Shown piece after piece: positions 47,389 to 60,187 of a stretch of DNA of 64,000 nt. The stretch spans positions 1,052,111-1,116,110 of the forward strand of contig WBVU01000010.1 of the NCBI GenBank assembly GCA_009192285.1, in the 5' to 3' direction. The DNA comes from Morchella semilibera (taxonomy: Eukaryota > Ascomycota > Pezizomycetes > Pezizales > Morchellaceae). How positions within the stretch are numbered: the first letter of the stretch is position 1; every line of letters begins with the position of its first letter. Made by a program: the position numbers and the translations under genes. The notes below the pieces were generated by a model, which searched no databases, was not told the DNA's origin, and was given only the letters and a program-made list of their open reading frames with translations.

Positions 47389-47564
47389 CGAGTGACGCGC
47401 CGTGACCCACCCACCACCCACACCTCCTTACCCGCTTAAACCCAAACCACCATTCACTCCTCTCCCTCATATCACATCACCCATAGCCCGCCTGCCCACG
47501 ACCACATTCTGCCCGCCTAGCCGGGCCAACGTTTGCGTGAGCGCTAATCACAACCCATCACTCG
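47389..47564. promoter_or_regulatory. 17-bp motif pair in opposite orientation
   Basis: CGAGTGACGCGCCGTGA (47389-47405, plus) and CGAGTGATGGGTTGTGA (47548-47564, minus), about 300-480 bases past the LEO1 stop. Confidence 0.5.
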
Positions 47565-48900
47565 CCATCTAGGGGACGCTTGAGCCAGAAGTTCTGCCCC
47601 CGTCTGCATCAGTGGAAAACTACCACCACCTGCCCCATCGCCCGTAACAGCAGCAGCATAGCATCGAGACAACGATCATCGAGGCCGTGGCCAAGACGCT
47701 TCGTTATAGGCCATCACCAGCAGCGCTACGATTACCGCGTAGCATCAGATGCTGCCTGTATTGTATTCAGCAGGTAATTCTCTTTCCCCTATCTACATGA
47801 CATCACACATCACACGTGGGCTCCTGCCCTCTTTCTCCTTGCTTCTCTACCTCTTTCTCCGGATTTACACGCACTGTGACCCGACCATACTACCACTAAC
47901 GCGACTAGTGACTAGCGTAGATAGTCCTACATCGGACACATCACGTATTTCCCAGTGTTTTTGTTTACCCCCCCAGCCGCGGACCATTATCGTTATCCGT
48001 TACTCCACTAATGTGTAGTGTATATCGGTCTAGTGGGCCACTACTCCATGTCTCGAAACTATGTGTGGGAAAATATGTACAATGTACCTAACCCGCCTCT
48101 CTCCTGCAGGTGCTTCCGTCCAGTTCTACGGATGAGTGGTGATGAGGATCTCCTTTCCCCACCGCATCTACTCGCTGTGGAACTGGATTGAAGTAGCTGG
48201 GATCGGGATGATGACGCTTTTGCTGCCCTACGGGGGATGAATAGGTCGGGTCGAGCCCTGCAGTAATTCGGGTGTTGGAGAAATTCTTGCCACAACGTTT
48301 GTATGTCTGGCCTCCTGGAAATGGTCCGGGGTAGGCATAGGTTTTTTATTTGGGGGTAGGAGGTAGCGGGCGGGTAGGAAGATGAGCATATCGGAGGGGT
48401 AAGAGGCTACGAGATCATGTTACGGAAGATGCAGATTTTATAGGTACAAGTACTAGTGATGCCAAACATATAGATCGTGTGACCCGAGTTGTCTATTTCA
48501 ATCACCACATACACAATAATATGTTTTTTTTTTTGATGTCACTCTATATTAAGGGCCAACAGCAGGCCAAAACGGGGTTTTCACCACTCTAAAATCCGTT
48601 TCAACAATCTTTTTATTAGGCCTTGATCCTTTGAAACTTATGCCATTTTGTCTAGTTTCCAAACGGGCCCCAAACAGCGGGATGGTTTCTGCCTCCATGG
48701 GGAGGAGTTTTCCAGGTACCCGGCGCCCAAATGGGGCATGCGGAAATGTGGGGGAGTGTGGCTAAGTGGAAATGGCGGGCTTTAGTTCTCGGTTGGGATA
48801 TTCCATTAGGTCCTTAGGGATCGAACCCTCCAAGGGAAGCTTAGATTGGGCTGGATGCGAGTATGATGTAAACAAACAAAAAAAAAAACGGGCCCCAAAC

Positions 48901-49196
48901 GTATGGAGCCAAAAGTAATTTTACCAACGGTGGTATAAACGCTGAGTTTCAGTCCTTGTGCCACTACAAATGCTGAATTTCGGTCTTTATGTTGCACTAT
49001 ATACTACATTAATCATTAGTGCCAATACTATGAAGGTTCCCCGCCGGTGGTGTCACTGGTGGCAAAATGCCTGCCACCGGTGGTGAAATTCCCCCGCCAG
49101 TGGGCAATCTGACCCATAGATTGGCATTATATAGCCCCTTTTGGTATTATTTTCACCCGTGGTAAAATTACTTTTGAAACATTTACCGCACCATAC
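48901..49196. mobile_element. MITE family 2, intact copy
   Basis: About 296 bp. Ends are inverted: GTATGGAGC at the left and, read on the minus strand, GTATGGTGC at the right. A perfect 17-bp inverted repeat CAAAAGTAATTTTACCA lies inside (48910-48926 versus 49160-49176). AAAC flanks both ends and may be a target-site duplication. The interior is non-coding and hairpin-rich. A decayed copy in reverse orientation is at about 14951-15168. Confidence 0.8.
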
Positions 49197-49407
49197 AAAC
49201 GAAACGTTTTATTTGCACTTGTAGAAAACGTTATTTTCTTTTCTTTTTTTGCACACTCAACCCAATTTTCGAGAACCGATTATAGTTTGCGCCACAATGA
49301 TACATACAATATAAATAAAAACAAGCCAAATTGATATAAACATAAATAACAAGAGGTATACCATGGTACATGCTTTAACAAACGACTAATACAGGAACAA
49401 AAGATTT

Positions 49408-50183
49408 CTATGACCGAAATAGCCTAGCAAATCTTGCAGAAAATACAAATAGGAACATCAAAATCAACACAAAAACCACAAAATACGGAGACGTCGAGGG
49501 ACGAACTAGTAAATCCCTTACGTTAGCATTATACCAATTAAAATGGGAAAAAAAGAAAAAGTGAACTTACACTCCGTTTCAGGAGACGCTAAGTCTCTCT
49601 TGGTATGGCCTCCACGGACTGTTGAGGCCGGCCAGTTGGTGATTTGGAACGTCGGTCCGAAATCGAGGCCCGGTAATTGAGGCGGCGGCGCACTCGCCCA
49701 TACAGGGACTTGAAATACCGGGCCCAAATCAAGTCCTGGCAACTGAGGCGACGAATCCTCCACGAACGACACCAGCAACGGCACCAAAGAAGGCTCCGCC
49801 GCGGGCCAGCTTGGCGATGAAGCCTGAGGTGTGCCCGGTGCTGGTACCGGGGCAAACGAAGCCTTAGGAGCCGGAGCAAACGACACCCGGCGGGGCGGAG
49901 CACTCGATGGAATCCGAGGTGCTGGGGCAAGGCTTGTTGGAGTCGACGGATACGACTCAAAAGTTGGTGGTGGAAGCTCAGGCCCATCCCGTGTGAGAGG
50001 CCTCAACTCGAAATTCTCTTCGTACACTGGGTTTGAAGAAAACCCAGACCTTGACTGAGAGGACAATCTCTCTGGCGCTGGTTTGGAGAAGGAGAAGAAG
50101 TTGAATACCTCTCCTAGGCTCCAGAGGGGAATCGGGGTGGGAATTGGGGCCATTGTTTTAGATTTGTTGATAATCTTTGGCAC
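49408..50183 (-). CDS. proline-rich protein with predicted C-terminal tail anchor
   Basis: Two exons, 50183-49571 and 49505-49408, with a phase-1 intron (GTAAGT, branch GCTAACG, acceptor TTTACTAG) encode 236 residues. Residues 60-185 are Pro/Ala/Ser-rich with an imperfect internal repeat, PQLPGLDLGPVFQVPVWAS versus PQLPGLDFGPTFQITNWPA. The spliced C-terminus reads SPYFVVFVLILMFLFVFSAR, one strong TM helix with a short basic tail, which is the layout of a tail-anchored membrane protein. Without splicing the frame ends in a different hydrophobic tail. No family recognised. Met at residue 11 is an alternative start. A MITE ends 211 bases beyond the stop. Confidence 0.6.
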
Positions 50184-51891
50184 AGAGAGCTTAAGGTGTT
50201 TGATGTGGATAATCTTTAAGACCGAAAGCTCGAGAGATGGGTTTGTATGAAGAAGGAGGAAGGAGTAAGGAGGGGTAAAGCGGGCCTTTTTATACCCCGA
50301 GTGTGTAGACTAGACACTCTGTCCATATAGATCTGTTCTAACGTTCTTAAAGAGGATGTTGCAGTTGTAGTACCGTGGAGTGTCGCTATCGACGTATCTA
50401 TCGGGAGTCTACGCACATGTAATCTACATCTAGATGTAATTGGTATACGTATTTTTTACCACATGTAGTTCTAGTATACGTACTAAGAAGTATTTTATTT
50501 GTTTTAAAACAACACCCAGATAATTCATGACGTACTACAGGAGAAAAGAGCAATAAGGCCACTCACGCGTAGTTAGGTTGGTTTAGCGCAAACCAGAAGT
50601 CAATCATTCCATCAAGCAAAAAATCTCTCTAGGTATAGTGAGACTCTATTTCATCACTGTAAGCCTTGATAAAACCCAACCTTGCCTCTTATCGACACTT
50701 ATTTGATGCTAGTCAACATGTTGAAGCGAATTTCAGAGTCAGAATTTATTCTTATTACATCACTATGTAGTGTACAGTGACAGGAAATAAGTGATGAACG
50801 CTCTAAGTACAAACACCAAATGTTGGTGGCGTTTTACCAAAACAGACATCACTGCATTCCATCACGTATTACCTATCGCTGTACAAGCTACTCAACTAAA
50901 ACACAATTATCAGTCTTAAAGAGGCTGTTTTTTATAACTGTTGCACATACCTGCCTAACTACACACCCAATAAGACGTAAGTACCCTTAAAACGGTTAGG
51001 GTGCTCTACTGATACCGAAAAAAATTTCGTAATCTTGGTCTAATCCGCTATTATTTTCCGGTCCGTGGTAATTTCGTCCTAATTCTTCGTACTATATCTA
51101 AATTTTTTCCAACGTGTCATAAACTACATGATTACATGCGCTCGCTTTTTCCTAGGGATTCGGTTCTTGAGCCTCGGCCTAAAAAGAAAAATTACAGAAG
51201 CGACAATCATAAAAAATCACTCGAGTAAACAACCCTAACCCTGGTAATTGATATGAGACCAGCTTGTTGGATAGCTACGTCATCTACCCACAGATACATG
51301 TATCTTACCGGAAACTAGACAAAGCGTCACTGGTTTCCAAATCTGGTGTTGACATGAATATAGTAAACCAAATATCCCCAGGCTAGGAGGCATACCCATA
51401 TCTCAACCAACTCGAACAAGGCCACTAGTTCCCCTTTTATTTATTTTTCATCTCACAGGTTTTCTGAGCCGACGATAGCTACATGTACTACGGATGTAGG
51501 GGTAAGTCTGTAGACGGTGGTCGTGGTTTCAACAGTACTAGGTGTCTACAGACCTACCCCTACACCATTAGTACATACATAAGTACATTTACTTACATAC
51601 ATGGGAATTATCCATAGATATCAACAGACCAAGTCACTGGAAGAATAGACTATTTATTTTTGGTAGCGACTGGTATTATCATATGAAGACATTATAGCCC
51701 ACCCAACAAATTCAATCAAAGTGGTTCGAATAGAGTCATTGATTTTGTACAGTGAATTAAACTCTGGATCACAAATTATAGAAAGAGTAGTATCTAGTTT
51801 AAAGATACTTAGCATGAAAATAATTTCAACGAAGAATGAGGTAGCACAAACCCGGAGAGATTTTGGTTTAATAATCCTATTGACCAACGTC
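50184..51891. other. intergenic with hairpin element
   Basis: AT-rich, no gene. Holds a 17-bp motif (51207-51223, minus), TACATGTA at 51295 and 51480, and hairpin copy B. Confidence 0.5.
51485..51574. repeat. short hairpin element, copy B
   Basis: Left arm GTACTACGG then ATGTAGGGGTAAGTCTGTAGAC; right arm (minus reading) GTACTAATGG then TGTAGGGGTAGGTCTGTAGAC; about 28-nt loop. The arms match the right arm of the element at 11958-12026, so this is a repeat family. Confidence 0.75.
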
Positions 51892-53613
51892 CTAGTCCTC
51901 GTCCATAGCAAAAATCGGACAAGTCTGTATTAGCGATGAAAACGAAATGTTAGCTCTCCGAATAAGAGGCGGGATGGGTTTTATGGGTGCACAAACATTA
52001 ATGGGGCTGTTCCGGACCCTCATGACCCATTTATCTACTCCGAACTCTTGGCATGCACTAATCAATAGTTGATCTTGGCTCTTTGCCATATCGCGCGCCA
52101 AATCTACATCCCCAAGCTCCATACACTTTGTGCATTCACCAAATTTGCCTTTTCCCAAAGAAGACTGGAAGCTAAAGCTTCTAAGATTTGGAAAAGCCCC
52201 AGAAGAAATTTTTCTTGCTAGCCATTCAGTATTGGTGCGTGCTGGAAGTGACAAGGACATGCTCCGAAGGTTTGCGGCAAGAATTGTGTTGGTGATCGAC
52301 TGCTGTTCAAGCTCTTGTGCAAGATCATTCACTTCCTCAATCCCGATGCACCGTTCATGATAAGTTGCTATGGTCAAGTCTAGCTCTTCAAGCATTGGGA
52401 CCGAGCTGAAGATTGATGATATGAGTTGGCGGAAATTCATCCCAGAGCTATATGGCTTGTCTTCGTCATTCCACCATTGAAAGTTAATGCTGATTCTCTT
52501 GAGAACTGGCAGGATCGAGGGCGAGGAGTTCGTATCTTCCAAAAATTTAATTAGTGGTTTAAAGGGCTCTGAACTCAAGTAATCAGGACCTTTTGAGCGG
52601 AACTCCTCGGCATGTAGTTCCACACAGTTGTATGACAGCGACTGCAAGTTTTTTGCTGGAATGTGCTGGAAAACTTTATCGAATTTTGTGAATCCGCTCG
52701 CGTTGATAGTCACTGACTGTAGTTTCGGGAGGGAGTGAAGAGCGCCTTGCAACCAAGCTGTTTCCCTCAAAGTAACGTGTTTAAGGCTTTTCCAACCCGC
52801 AAAGGTCTGTTGAAGTCTCCCGATGCTCCAACCAGGATCTACCGAAAGGTCTGCAGGCGGGAACCCAAAAACATTAAGGCCAGGAAGATATGCCAAGGAC
52901 CAACGAGTGAAATCCCACTCCTCCCACTTCTTGTTCCTCTCTAGCGCTGCCCACAACTTGTATCCAATGTCCAGCTTTAGGCTACCATGATCGAGAAGCT
53001 CCGCCAACAAATCATCCAGTCCCGAAATAGTATTTAGTCCGGGAGAGCAGATTCTGAATATCTCAAACCACTTTGCGGTAATTGGATTTGGACCATCTGC
53101 GCCGGGTGGCTGCTCTATGAGCTTGGGAATGGGGTACTCGTGTGGAAGTTTCAAGTGTAAAACGTTTCCAGCCAAATTTGGGCGAGAACGGAGGCTTTTA
53201 ATGAGCCTATTGAGTTTATTCCTGAGGGGGTGCCGTTTTCTTGGCCTGTTTGATTCGATTGCTAGCTTTTTATGGACAGAGCAGGTGCATTCAGTTATCC
53301 CTGAATCTCGCTCCCCGTGGTACTGCAGATCAAGAGTTTGATAGAGGGCTCTTGTGGCGAATTCATTGAAGAATCGACAGGTCAAAGAAAGTGAGTGCAG
53401 TGTCTTCTGCTTTTGGTAGAGACACACACTGTTATCGAGATATCCGATTATTTTTAGCCATATGCTCTGAGTAGCAATGCGGCCATTGGGTCGGCGACTC
53501 GCGGCCCTCCGGACCTGGCGAAGAGGTATGTAGGAGTATGTAAAATGTTTCACCAGATCAGCCTCTGAGAATGTTTGGGGGTCCATTAGGGGCACGATAT
53601 GTGTCAATGCCAT
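51892..53613 (-). CDS. F-box protein
   Basis: Single exon, 573 residues. An F-box-like segment lies at about residues 45-95 (IWLKIIGYLDN, LHSLSLTCRFFNEFATRALY). After it come stretches with leucine-rich spacing (LQSVTINASGF, LQSLSYNCVELHAEEF, LEELDLTIATYHE, LRSMSLSLPA, LRSFSFQSS), which suggest a degenerate LRR solenoid. This is the common fungal F-box/LRR-like layout for SCF substrate receptors. The target is unknown. A Cys-containing acidic segment (KFGECTKCMELGDVDLARDM) sits near residue 500. Confidence 0.8.
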   Translation of the reverse strand: MALTHIVPLMDPQTFSEADLVKHFTYSYIPLRQVRRAASRRPNGRIATQSIWLKIIGYLDNSVCLYQKQKTLHSLSLTCRFFNEFATRALYQTLDLQYHGERDSGITECTCSVHKKLAIESNRPRKRHPLRNKLNRLIKSLRSRPNLAGNVLHLKLPHEYPIPKLIEQPPGADGPNPITAKWFEIFRICSPGLNTISGLDDLLAELLDHGSLKLDIGYKLWAALERNKKWEEWDFTRWSLAYLPGLNVFGFPPADLSVDPGWSIGRLQQTFAGWKSLKHVTLRETAWLQGALHSLPKLQSVTINASGFTKFDKVFQHIPAKNLQSLSYNCVELHAEEFRSKGPDYLSSEPFKPLIKFLEDTNSSPSILPVLKRISINFQWWNDEDKPYSSGMNFRQLISSIFSSVPMLEELDLTIATYHERCIGIEEVNDLAQELEQQSITNTILAANLRSMSLSLPARTNTEWLARKISSGAFPNLRSFSFQSSLGKGKFGECTKCMELGDVDLARDMAKSQDQLLISACQEFGVDKWVMRVRNSPINVCAPIKPIPPLIRRANISFSSLIQTCPIFAMDED

Positions 53614-55511
53614 TTTTCGATTGAAGATCCTCGATTCGTTGCTAGTCGTGAAGAAGGCCCAAAGTCTCTGACATGAGTGTTAAATGCTACCACACTTGGA
53701 AACTTATACTTAAAGATAAAGGTGGTGTCATGTATATAAGTATTTGCATGGTCATAACACGCAGAGCGGGGAATCAGCGGGGAACATGCAGGTGCATGGC
53801 CCAATGACGCCACATTGCGGATATGTGTTCAAAAAAAAATAAAACAACTTAACTTGAAAGGCGCAGTTCGAACTGGATTCTCTCAACAGCATGATCACCG
53901 TTTTTTTGTGAGTGCTGCTACAATTTTATTGGTTACCAAATGACATCGAGTGATTTTGGACTATACCTGTAGAGCAACTGATAGGCTATAATGCAGACAC
54001 TATTATCAATTACAAATCCACCTTCAAATAGAACGATGCAGCCCGCCGAAATCACCGGCCCCTTAGTTTAGTCCACATCCACGGTTCAATACCTTCGTAT
54101 TATTATTTCACCTTTTGAAAAAACTGGCCGGCTGCCCTCTTGGGGCAACAAGCTAAGTAGCCACCGACTCCTAAATTCTGAGAGAAATATCACCTCAAGA
54201 CTTCTCAACAAATTCCTCCGCCCCCCTCCCCCCCAATGAATAACCCTCATAAGAAACCCGGGGAACTTATCTGATACTAAGACTATGTTGTCACCTTGTA
54301 TGCTGCTGAGTACGGGCCAAAGGTGAAGTGGGTCCATACACCCTTACGCGCTCTGCGAGTCGACTAGAGTAGTAAAGTGTTGAAAACACTAAAGCATATG
54401 TGAGAATCTATTTGCTAGAGAATTTGAAATCGATAACAAGTTCTAATTTGGGCATGCAGTGGAGCTCCACATCTCCATTTATTACTACAATCGTGACACC
54501 AAGGACAACCCTGGTAATTGTTAAACAAAGCTGCTAGCCTTTATGGTCCATGCGCTATACAAAAAACGAAGCCGCTTTTTCGAAAATGTTTACACCCACA
54601 GGACCTAGTCTCATTTTCTAAACGGAGCAGTGTTTATTGGTCAAAAATCTTGTTACTGTGCCGCAATTGCATCAAGGAGACGAAAGAAAGGAAACAAAGA
54701 CCCCAAGACGAGAATATTTTGGACGAATCAATAACCCAGGAATCCGGAGTTAGGCCCAATAATTAAGATTGAGGTTGGGCCGGGAGAGGGCAATCCCGGA
54801 GGCGGATTTAGTTGGTTTAACGGATGGAAGCGAACCGGGGTACTGTCTACATGATAACTACATATATGTAGCTGTGGTTGGGTTGGAAGAAAACTAGCCC
54901 AACCTTCAAGGGAGAAATTTGAACAATTGCATGCAATTTCCAACACTGCGTACTTATCATACCAAGGTGGCAAGAGAGGTTCCCCAATTCGTACTATCAA
55001 CATACTCCAGTGAACTAGAAGAATTGATGAACGGCGGTATCACAGCGGATCACTCGATTTATATTCATGAATGTAGGGTGCGACAGCTAAAAGGACAAGC
55101 TCGGCTTGAACCCAAAAGACTTAGTACTAGTATCTTGGGTTTGGTGGGTACATGGATTTAAGATTGCTAGGTGTTCCAGTGGTTTCATATGTACATGTAC
55201 CTCTTTTGGGCATATTCACGACTCATAAGAGAGTGCCTGCATAGCACTAGCGGCATAATTTAGCGCGGTAACCCATAGGCGCCCAATAACGTAGTTTCTC
55301 TTTGAACCAATCAGCAAGTGCTAATTGTTAAACGGCCGTGATTGTAGCTCTCATTCCCTTCGTCTCCCACCATAAACCTTTAGAGTATCTGCGGCTCTAA
55401 CACAAGCGCTAAAACCCTTCATAGCTCACAGTCTACAAACTACAAGTGAGCAAACTATCAAAAAAGTGCAAGTCCTATATAACAAAAACAATAACAACAC
55501 ACGTGGTCTAA
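53614..55511. other. intergenic, no gene seen
   Basis: AT-rich, between the F-box gene start and the Trs120 stop. One 17-bp motif (55040-55056, minus) and a TACATGTA (55192). Frames at 54518-55161 have no domain signal. Confidence 0.5.
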
Positions 55512-58500
55512 CTAATCCAAATCCCTCGCGACAATTACACACATCTCTCTCGATACCCATGTCTTCCTTCCTATCATTTTTGAAATCAGGTCGACTGGAA
55601 TTCCATCCGGACCCAGCTCTCCATCACTGAGCTCGTCGGAGCTTGATTCCGCAGTCCTGACCTCCTCTACACTTCCACTGATTTCAAACTCCCCTCTACA
55701 TAACACGACAAAACCCATTTCTATAGTCAACTCCTGTTGCGACTTCAACGGCGGCAGGCTTTGCTGTAAGAGACCGTTAAATGCGAGCCTTCTAGCGAGA
55801 TCTAATGCAACCGCTGTGGCCTGATTTCGAAGTGCTGGAAGTAGACGTAGAAGGGGCTTTATAGTTCGATTAGTTCGGTTCGTCAACTTGACCGTAAGGG
55901 TTAGGAATTCGTCTGTGGCGACTAGGTATTTCGATGGTCCAATTCTCCTCATAACTGGATCAACTCCATCCACCATATCCTCGGGATTGGGCTCCTTGAC
56001 CCCGATATTGATGCCAATATCTTCTACTCTGATTGTTTCCACCATCCGTTGGCTGAGCCTGATGCCCCTCAGTTCAATATCACCCACTCTAGTTGTCCCG
56101 ACCTCCTCCCATGTGCCCCGGATATACTTCAAGACCTCTTCCCTATACCAAAATGCCTCTCTTGTTTGTCTCTCCTGTTCTGCGGTAACTTTCGCAGCGC
56201 TGACCACAAATTGTCTCTGACTAGCTGAGAGGGACGGAATCGCTGCGGTTGGCTCAGTCAGGAATATCCGTTTGATAGGGAGTATTACACGTGACGTGTG
56301 TCCCGCCTGCAGCACGTCTTCAGCGTAGAAAGCGCCTTGCCAGCTTTCTTCACTGTCTTCTTCAGCTGCAGGTGAGTCTCGGGCGTAAAGTTTTATTTTC
56401 AATGCTTGCGGCCAGGCATTCCTTAGATCAAGCAACATAAGACAGTACTCGCCAGGGTCGTTCTTAACGCCCATCCGCCTGAAAAGCTCTTTGAGTTGAC
56501 CTTCTTGTCCCACGCCTTCCTCCTCTTCCTCCTCGTCACCACCCTTAGCTCCAGGAATTGACTCGAACTGAAGGTCTGTACTGAATGGGACAAAATCTAC
56601 TCTTGCGAGTTCGATACTTGCATTTACGGTGACAGTGACAGGGAAAACAACCTGCCTTGTATAGAACTTGTCTGTGACCTCGTTTCTGTGCATCCCCAAA
56701 TGCCCATAATCTGCTTGAACACTTCCGTGGGTCAGGCCAGGCTTTCCAAGTACCATGATCTCAAACGTTGCCTTCCCAAGTCCAGGGACAAATATGGTCC
56801 TTTCCTGGTTCCGTTTTACCACTGCTCCATTGAGCTCAGATTTGGTATCCGCGTTATCATTAGTTTTGGTTTCGGTATCTGTGTCCTCAACCTTGACTTC
56901 TGCATCTGCAGCTCCATCGCTGCTTGTAGCATCTTCGACCTCAACCACTTCACCGGAATTTCCCATTTCCAGCACCCTCCTTGAATTCTTATCGTGCCTG
57001 TGCCAAGTAAATGCCCTCTTCTTGGCGAGCATCAACTCCAACTCGTACATCTCTGCCGGACTATTCCCTTTTTCGTTCAATGCCTGCTGGATCCTCCCAG
57101 TGGTTGAATCCCTGAAACTAAATACCAACAAGTCTACATCTGTCGCACTTAGGTTGTGGAATGTGATATCAAAAACTCTCCGTTCCCCCTCTAGGACCAT
57201 CAGTGCACTTTGAGAAAGACTTGTAGACTTAACCACCAGCAGTGGCTGCGGGTCAACGACCGTTAAAGAGAGAGTCTTTGGAATAGGATGTAGCGGGGCA
57301 GGAACCTTTGAGGATCGCTGGGTCGTTGAGATCGCCGAGACGGGTCTGTTGCTCTTAGGCTCGGCCGCCTTCAAGCCATACCGTTTGGTCTTAATATCAC
57401 GCTCCCGGTTATCCAGCCCTTCTGTGAAGATCGGGAATGACCTTTCGACACATCCAAACACCTTGATTTTGCATCCAAGGATTTTGATATTCCCGCCGGC
57501 TTTGGGAGTCGCAAAGACGGCAATTTGGTAAGTTCTGAACGGGTTTATGATAACTCCTACGGGTTGTACATCAACATCGACGCCTGTGGTATCCAAAGTG
57601 ACACTTTCAACCTCGATGTCGAATTCGAAGGGGTTCTGAAGTGTTACTCTGAACTCTGCTGCTTCTCCGGTAACAAGAACCTGATCTACTGTTTCCGCTT
57701 CCGCTTTCTTCAGGAAGGGGTTATAGATGAATGGGTTTTTGTCCACCTCTATAGGTGCTGAAGGTGGTGCATCGGCATCGGCATCCATCAGTTCGTTTTT
57801 CGAATGCGCTATTGGAGGCCTCCACATGCTATTCTCTATAACCTCCATATCTCGCAGTAAGAACTGATCCCAATATCCAGCTTCGACATTCGGGAGCCCA
57901 AGCTTCCGCGCAGCGCCAACTGTGCGAGAGATGGTTGTGGAAAGCCTCATTTGCTCCTCCTTCGTAAGATCATTATCTGCAGTTCGCAACAGCTGGGCGG
58001 TGAACCGCAAAACACCGTGAAAATCAGGAAGAGCTTCGCAAAGAGCTGTACAGTTCCGTAGAACATGGATTTTCAACGCCGGCCATCCAAAGGATCTGAT
58101 CTCTTGTTCGGCAATCACATCCCTAGTTGCCATAGCCGCTCTTAGAGCTTCGGCACCATCTTCGTCAGTTGCCGCAGGGGGATCTTCCGCTTTTCCTGTA
58201 GGAAGCACCCCATAAGCTCTACAGAGGTCTTCTAGTAACTCCATGATGCCACTCTCTGCGTCACCTTCCCCTAAATCTAGTGGAGAGCCGCCCAAGGCTC
58301 CTCCGCTTATTGCACTTAGACCCGCAGCGGGGTGTACACCCACTTCCGCAGCGCCCACAACTCGGGCCTGAATTAGCCCTGGGATCAGAATCTTCACTAG
58401 CTCTCTCGTTACCAGCGCTTTCCGGCGTCTTGCGCCAATTGCGCCAAGAATACTTGCAATACCACTGAGAACCCGTGTAGCATCTAGGGCCGTCATGTTC

Positions 58501-60187
58501 TCTACAGGGAATGGGTATGCTCGCATTACCGTGGTAGCAATCTCGGAGCGGATGGGAACAGCTTTCCAGGTCTTTGTAGGAGGTATTGGGGTATTAAGCA
58601 CGATATGGGCGAGCGATTCATCGTTCAATCCGCTTGCTAAATAGCATGAGGCTCTGAACTTACAGAACCTGATCACAGTCTCCGAAAAGCATATTTGAGG
58701 AATACTTTCGGCAGGGACAATGGAAGAACGCGAGTACTGGTTTAGGATGATATCAAGGTGCTCATTTAGGAGCGCGAAAACTTTATCCGGCGATGTGGAG
58801 TGGTTTTCACCAAGATCACCGCTTTGGCCAGGGATGGGGGTTCCGGGCTTGGATCCGGCGGGGGAGGACCTTGAACCCTTGAGCGTCTCGACGGTGGGTA
58901 ACGGGATGCTGGGAATCTGCACGTGGGCGTCTGTTACCACACCGTATGGTGGGGTGAAGGACTGGGTGCTAACCTGGAAGTCAACTTTCAGGTGAAGAAG
59001 TAAAACCATACAAATCCCAATACCCTCTAATGCTTTTCCATACCACAAATGATCACCAGTTGTCCTTGCAGCTTCAGCACCCTCTATAAACCTATGAATC
59101 CCAGGTAAAAAAAAACATTAGTATCCGGCCCCAGTCCAAGGCCTAAATATCCCGATATACGAAGAGACTCACTCCTTCAACGCATCCGGTATCCTCCCAA
59201 CCATTAAGTATAACTCTGCGACTGCGATTGCGATTCTTCCCTTCCCTTTGTTTCTTGACCTCTCGCTGGCACTAGCACTCCCGAACCCCGTCATTGTCAT
59301 CCTTTTACTTGCCGCAGCCGCGTTGGCCCCTCCTACACCTAGGTTTGAGCCTAGAAGTCCCGCTGGCATACTCATTCTATGCTCTCTAGGCCCAAGCGGG
59401 CCACCAGGCTGCCCGTCGGTCGACAATGGCGACTCGATAGTCGGAAGACCTTGGATTGAACGCGCAAACGCACCAAGTTCCGATAATAGCATGGTAGTGA
59501 TATCACACATTATGGTTCGCATGGAATTGATACGGGACTCGTGCTTTGTAGGTACGGGGATGAATACCGGTCGCTCATCGTGAGCATCCTTTGAGTGCGG
59601 GGTGGTTTCTGGAGGGGTTATTGAAACAAGAGGTGGGGAGTCGAAGATAAGACAAACATGGTAGAGAGCGCGAGGGTACTAATTCGAGTACGAGTGAGTT
59701 AGTCGGGAGGCTTGTGCTAAGGTCCGCGACCCAAGACATGGTGGAGTTAAATACCAAGAACTTCAATTCCTCGAGCTGTGTAGAGAGAGCTTCTGAATCA
59801 TTCCCTTCTATATGGTCCGCTATCGCAATAACTAGATATGTACGCCGGTAGAGCTCAAACCCCTCCAGATATTCATGCTCGCGATCAATCGATGTTGTGA
59901 GGTCGTAGACAATCTGACCACTCGGAAAGCCCTGTGGACTGAATAATGCTATACATCCCAACATTTAGTCTCTTGTATCCCATCCGCCCATGCCCCACAA
60001 GGAAAGCAAATAATCACATACTCCGGTTTGGTCTTGTGTCCGGGGTGACATCCCCAAGCCTTACCACATTTGAGCTCTGGAGGCGCTCTACAAAGTGGAG
60101 GAACCTAGAACGCTTGATCCTCCCGAGCGGACACAGTAGGGCCTTTATCCGGGACGGTGCTGTGTAGGAGAGTGAATCCAGACCCAT
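55512..60187 (-). CDS. TRS120: TRAPPII complex subunit Trs120 (TRAPPC9 homologue)
   Basis: Four exons (60187-60022, 59948-59755, 59678-59173, 59091-55512) encode 1481 residues. It is a membrane-tethering and Rab11/Ypt31 exchange subunit at the trans-Golgi. The N-terminus carries the family signature RLGDVTPDTRPNR, joined by splicing to TLFSPQGFPSGQIVYDLTTS, and YPRALYHVCLIFD follows. A TPR-like alpha solenoid includes GRIAIAVAELYLMVGRIPDA, FIEGAEAARTTGDHLWYGKA and LEGIGICMVL. The C-terminal third is beta-sandwich (ASPM/SPD-2/Hydin-like) with NPFEFDIEVESVTLDTTGVD. A Thr/Asp/Glu-rich low-complexity insert is near residue 1000. Length compares with 1289 in budding yeast and 1100-1400 in other fungi. 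All introns keep frame. Confidence 0.93.

Larger units (their letters stand above)
47086..49407. other. intergenic with TIR element; possible non-coding transcript
   Basis: Contains two 17-bp motifs (47389-47405 plus, 47548-47564 minus) and the MITE at 48901-49196. The 47.5-48.2 kb part has splice-like sites (GTAATTCT after 47773, CTCCTGCAG before 48111) but no domain-coding frame. Confidence 0.45.

Noticed and set aside
48816-48829. GGGTTCGATCCC B-box-like string on the minus strand
   Set aside because: No A box or cloverleaf upstream; sits beside the MITE in non-coding sequence.
53946-53962. Near match to the 17-bp motif (CGAGTGATTTTGGACTA)
   Set aside because: Second half lacks the TGA block. 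Same for 31201 (CGAGTGATCAATACGAG), and for 35574, which is coding within VPS9.
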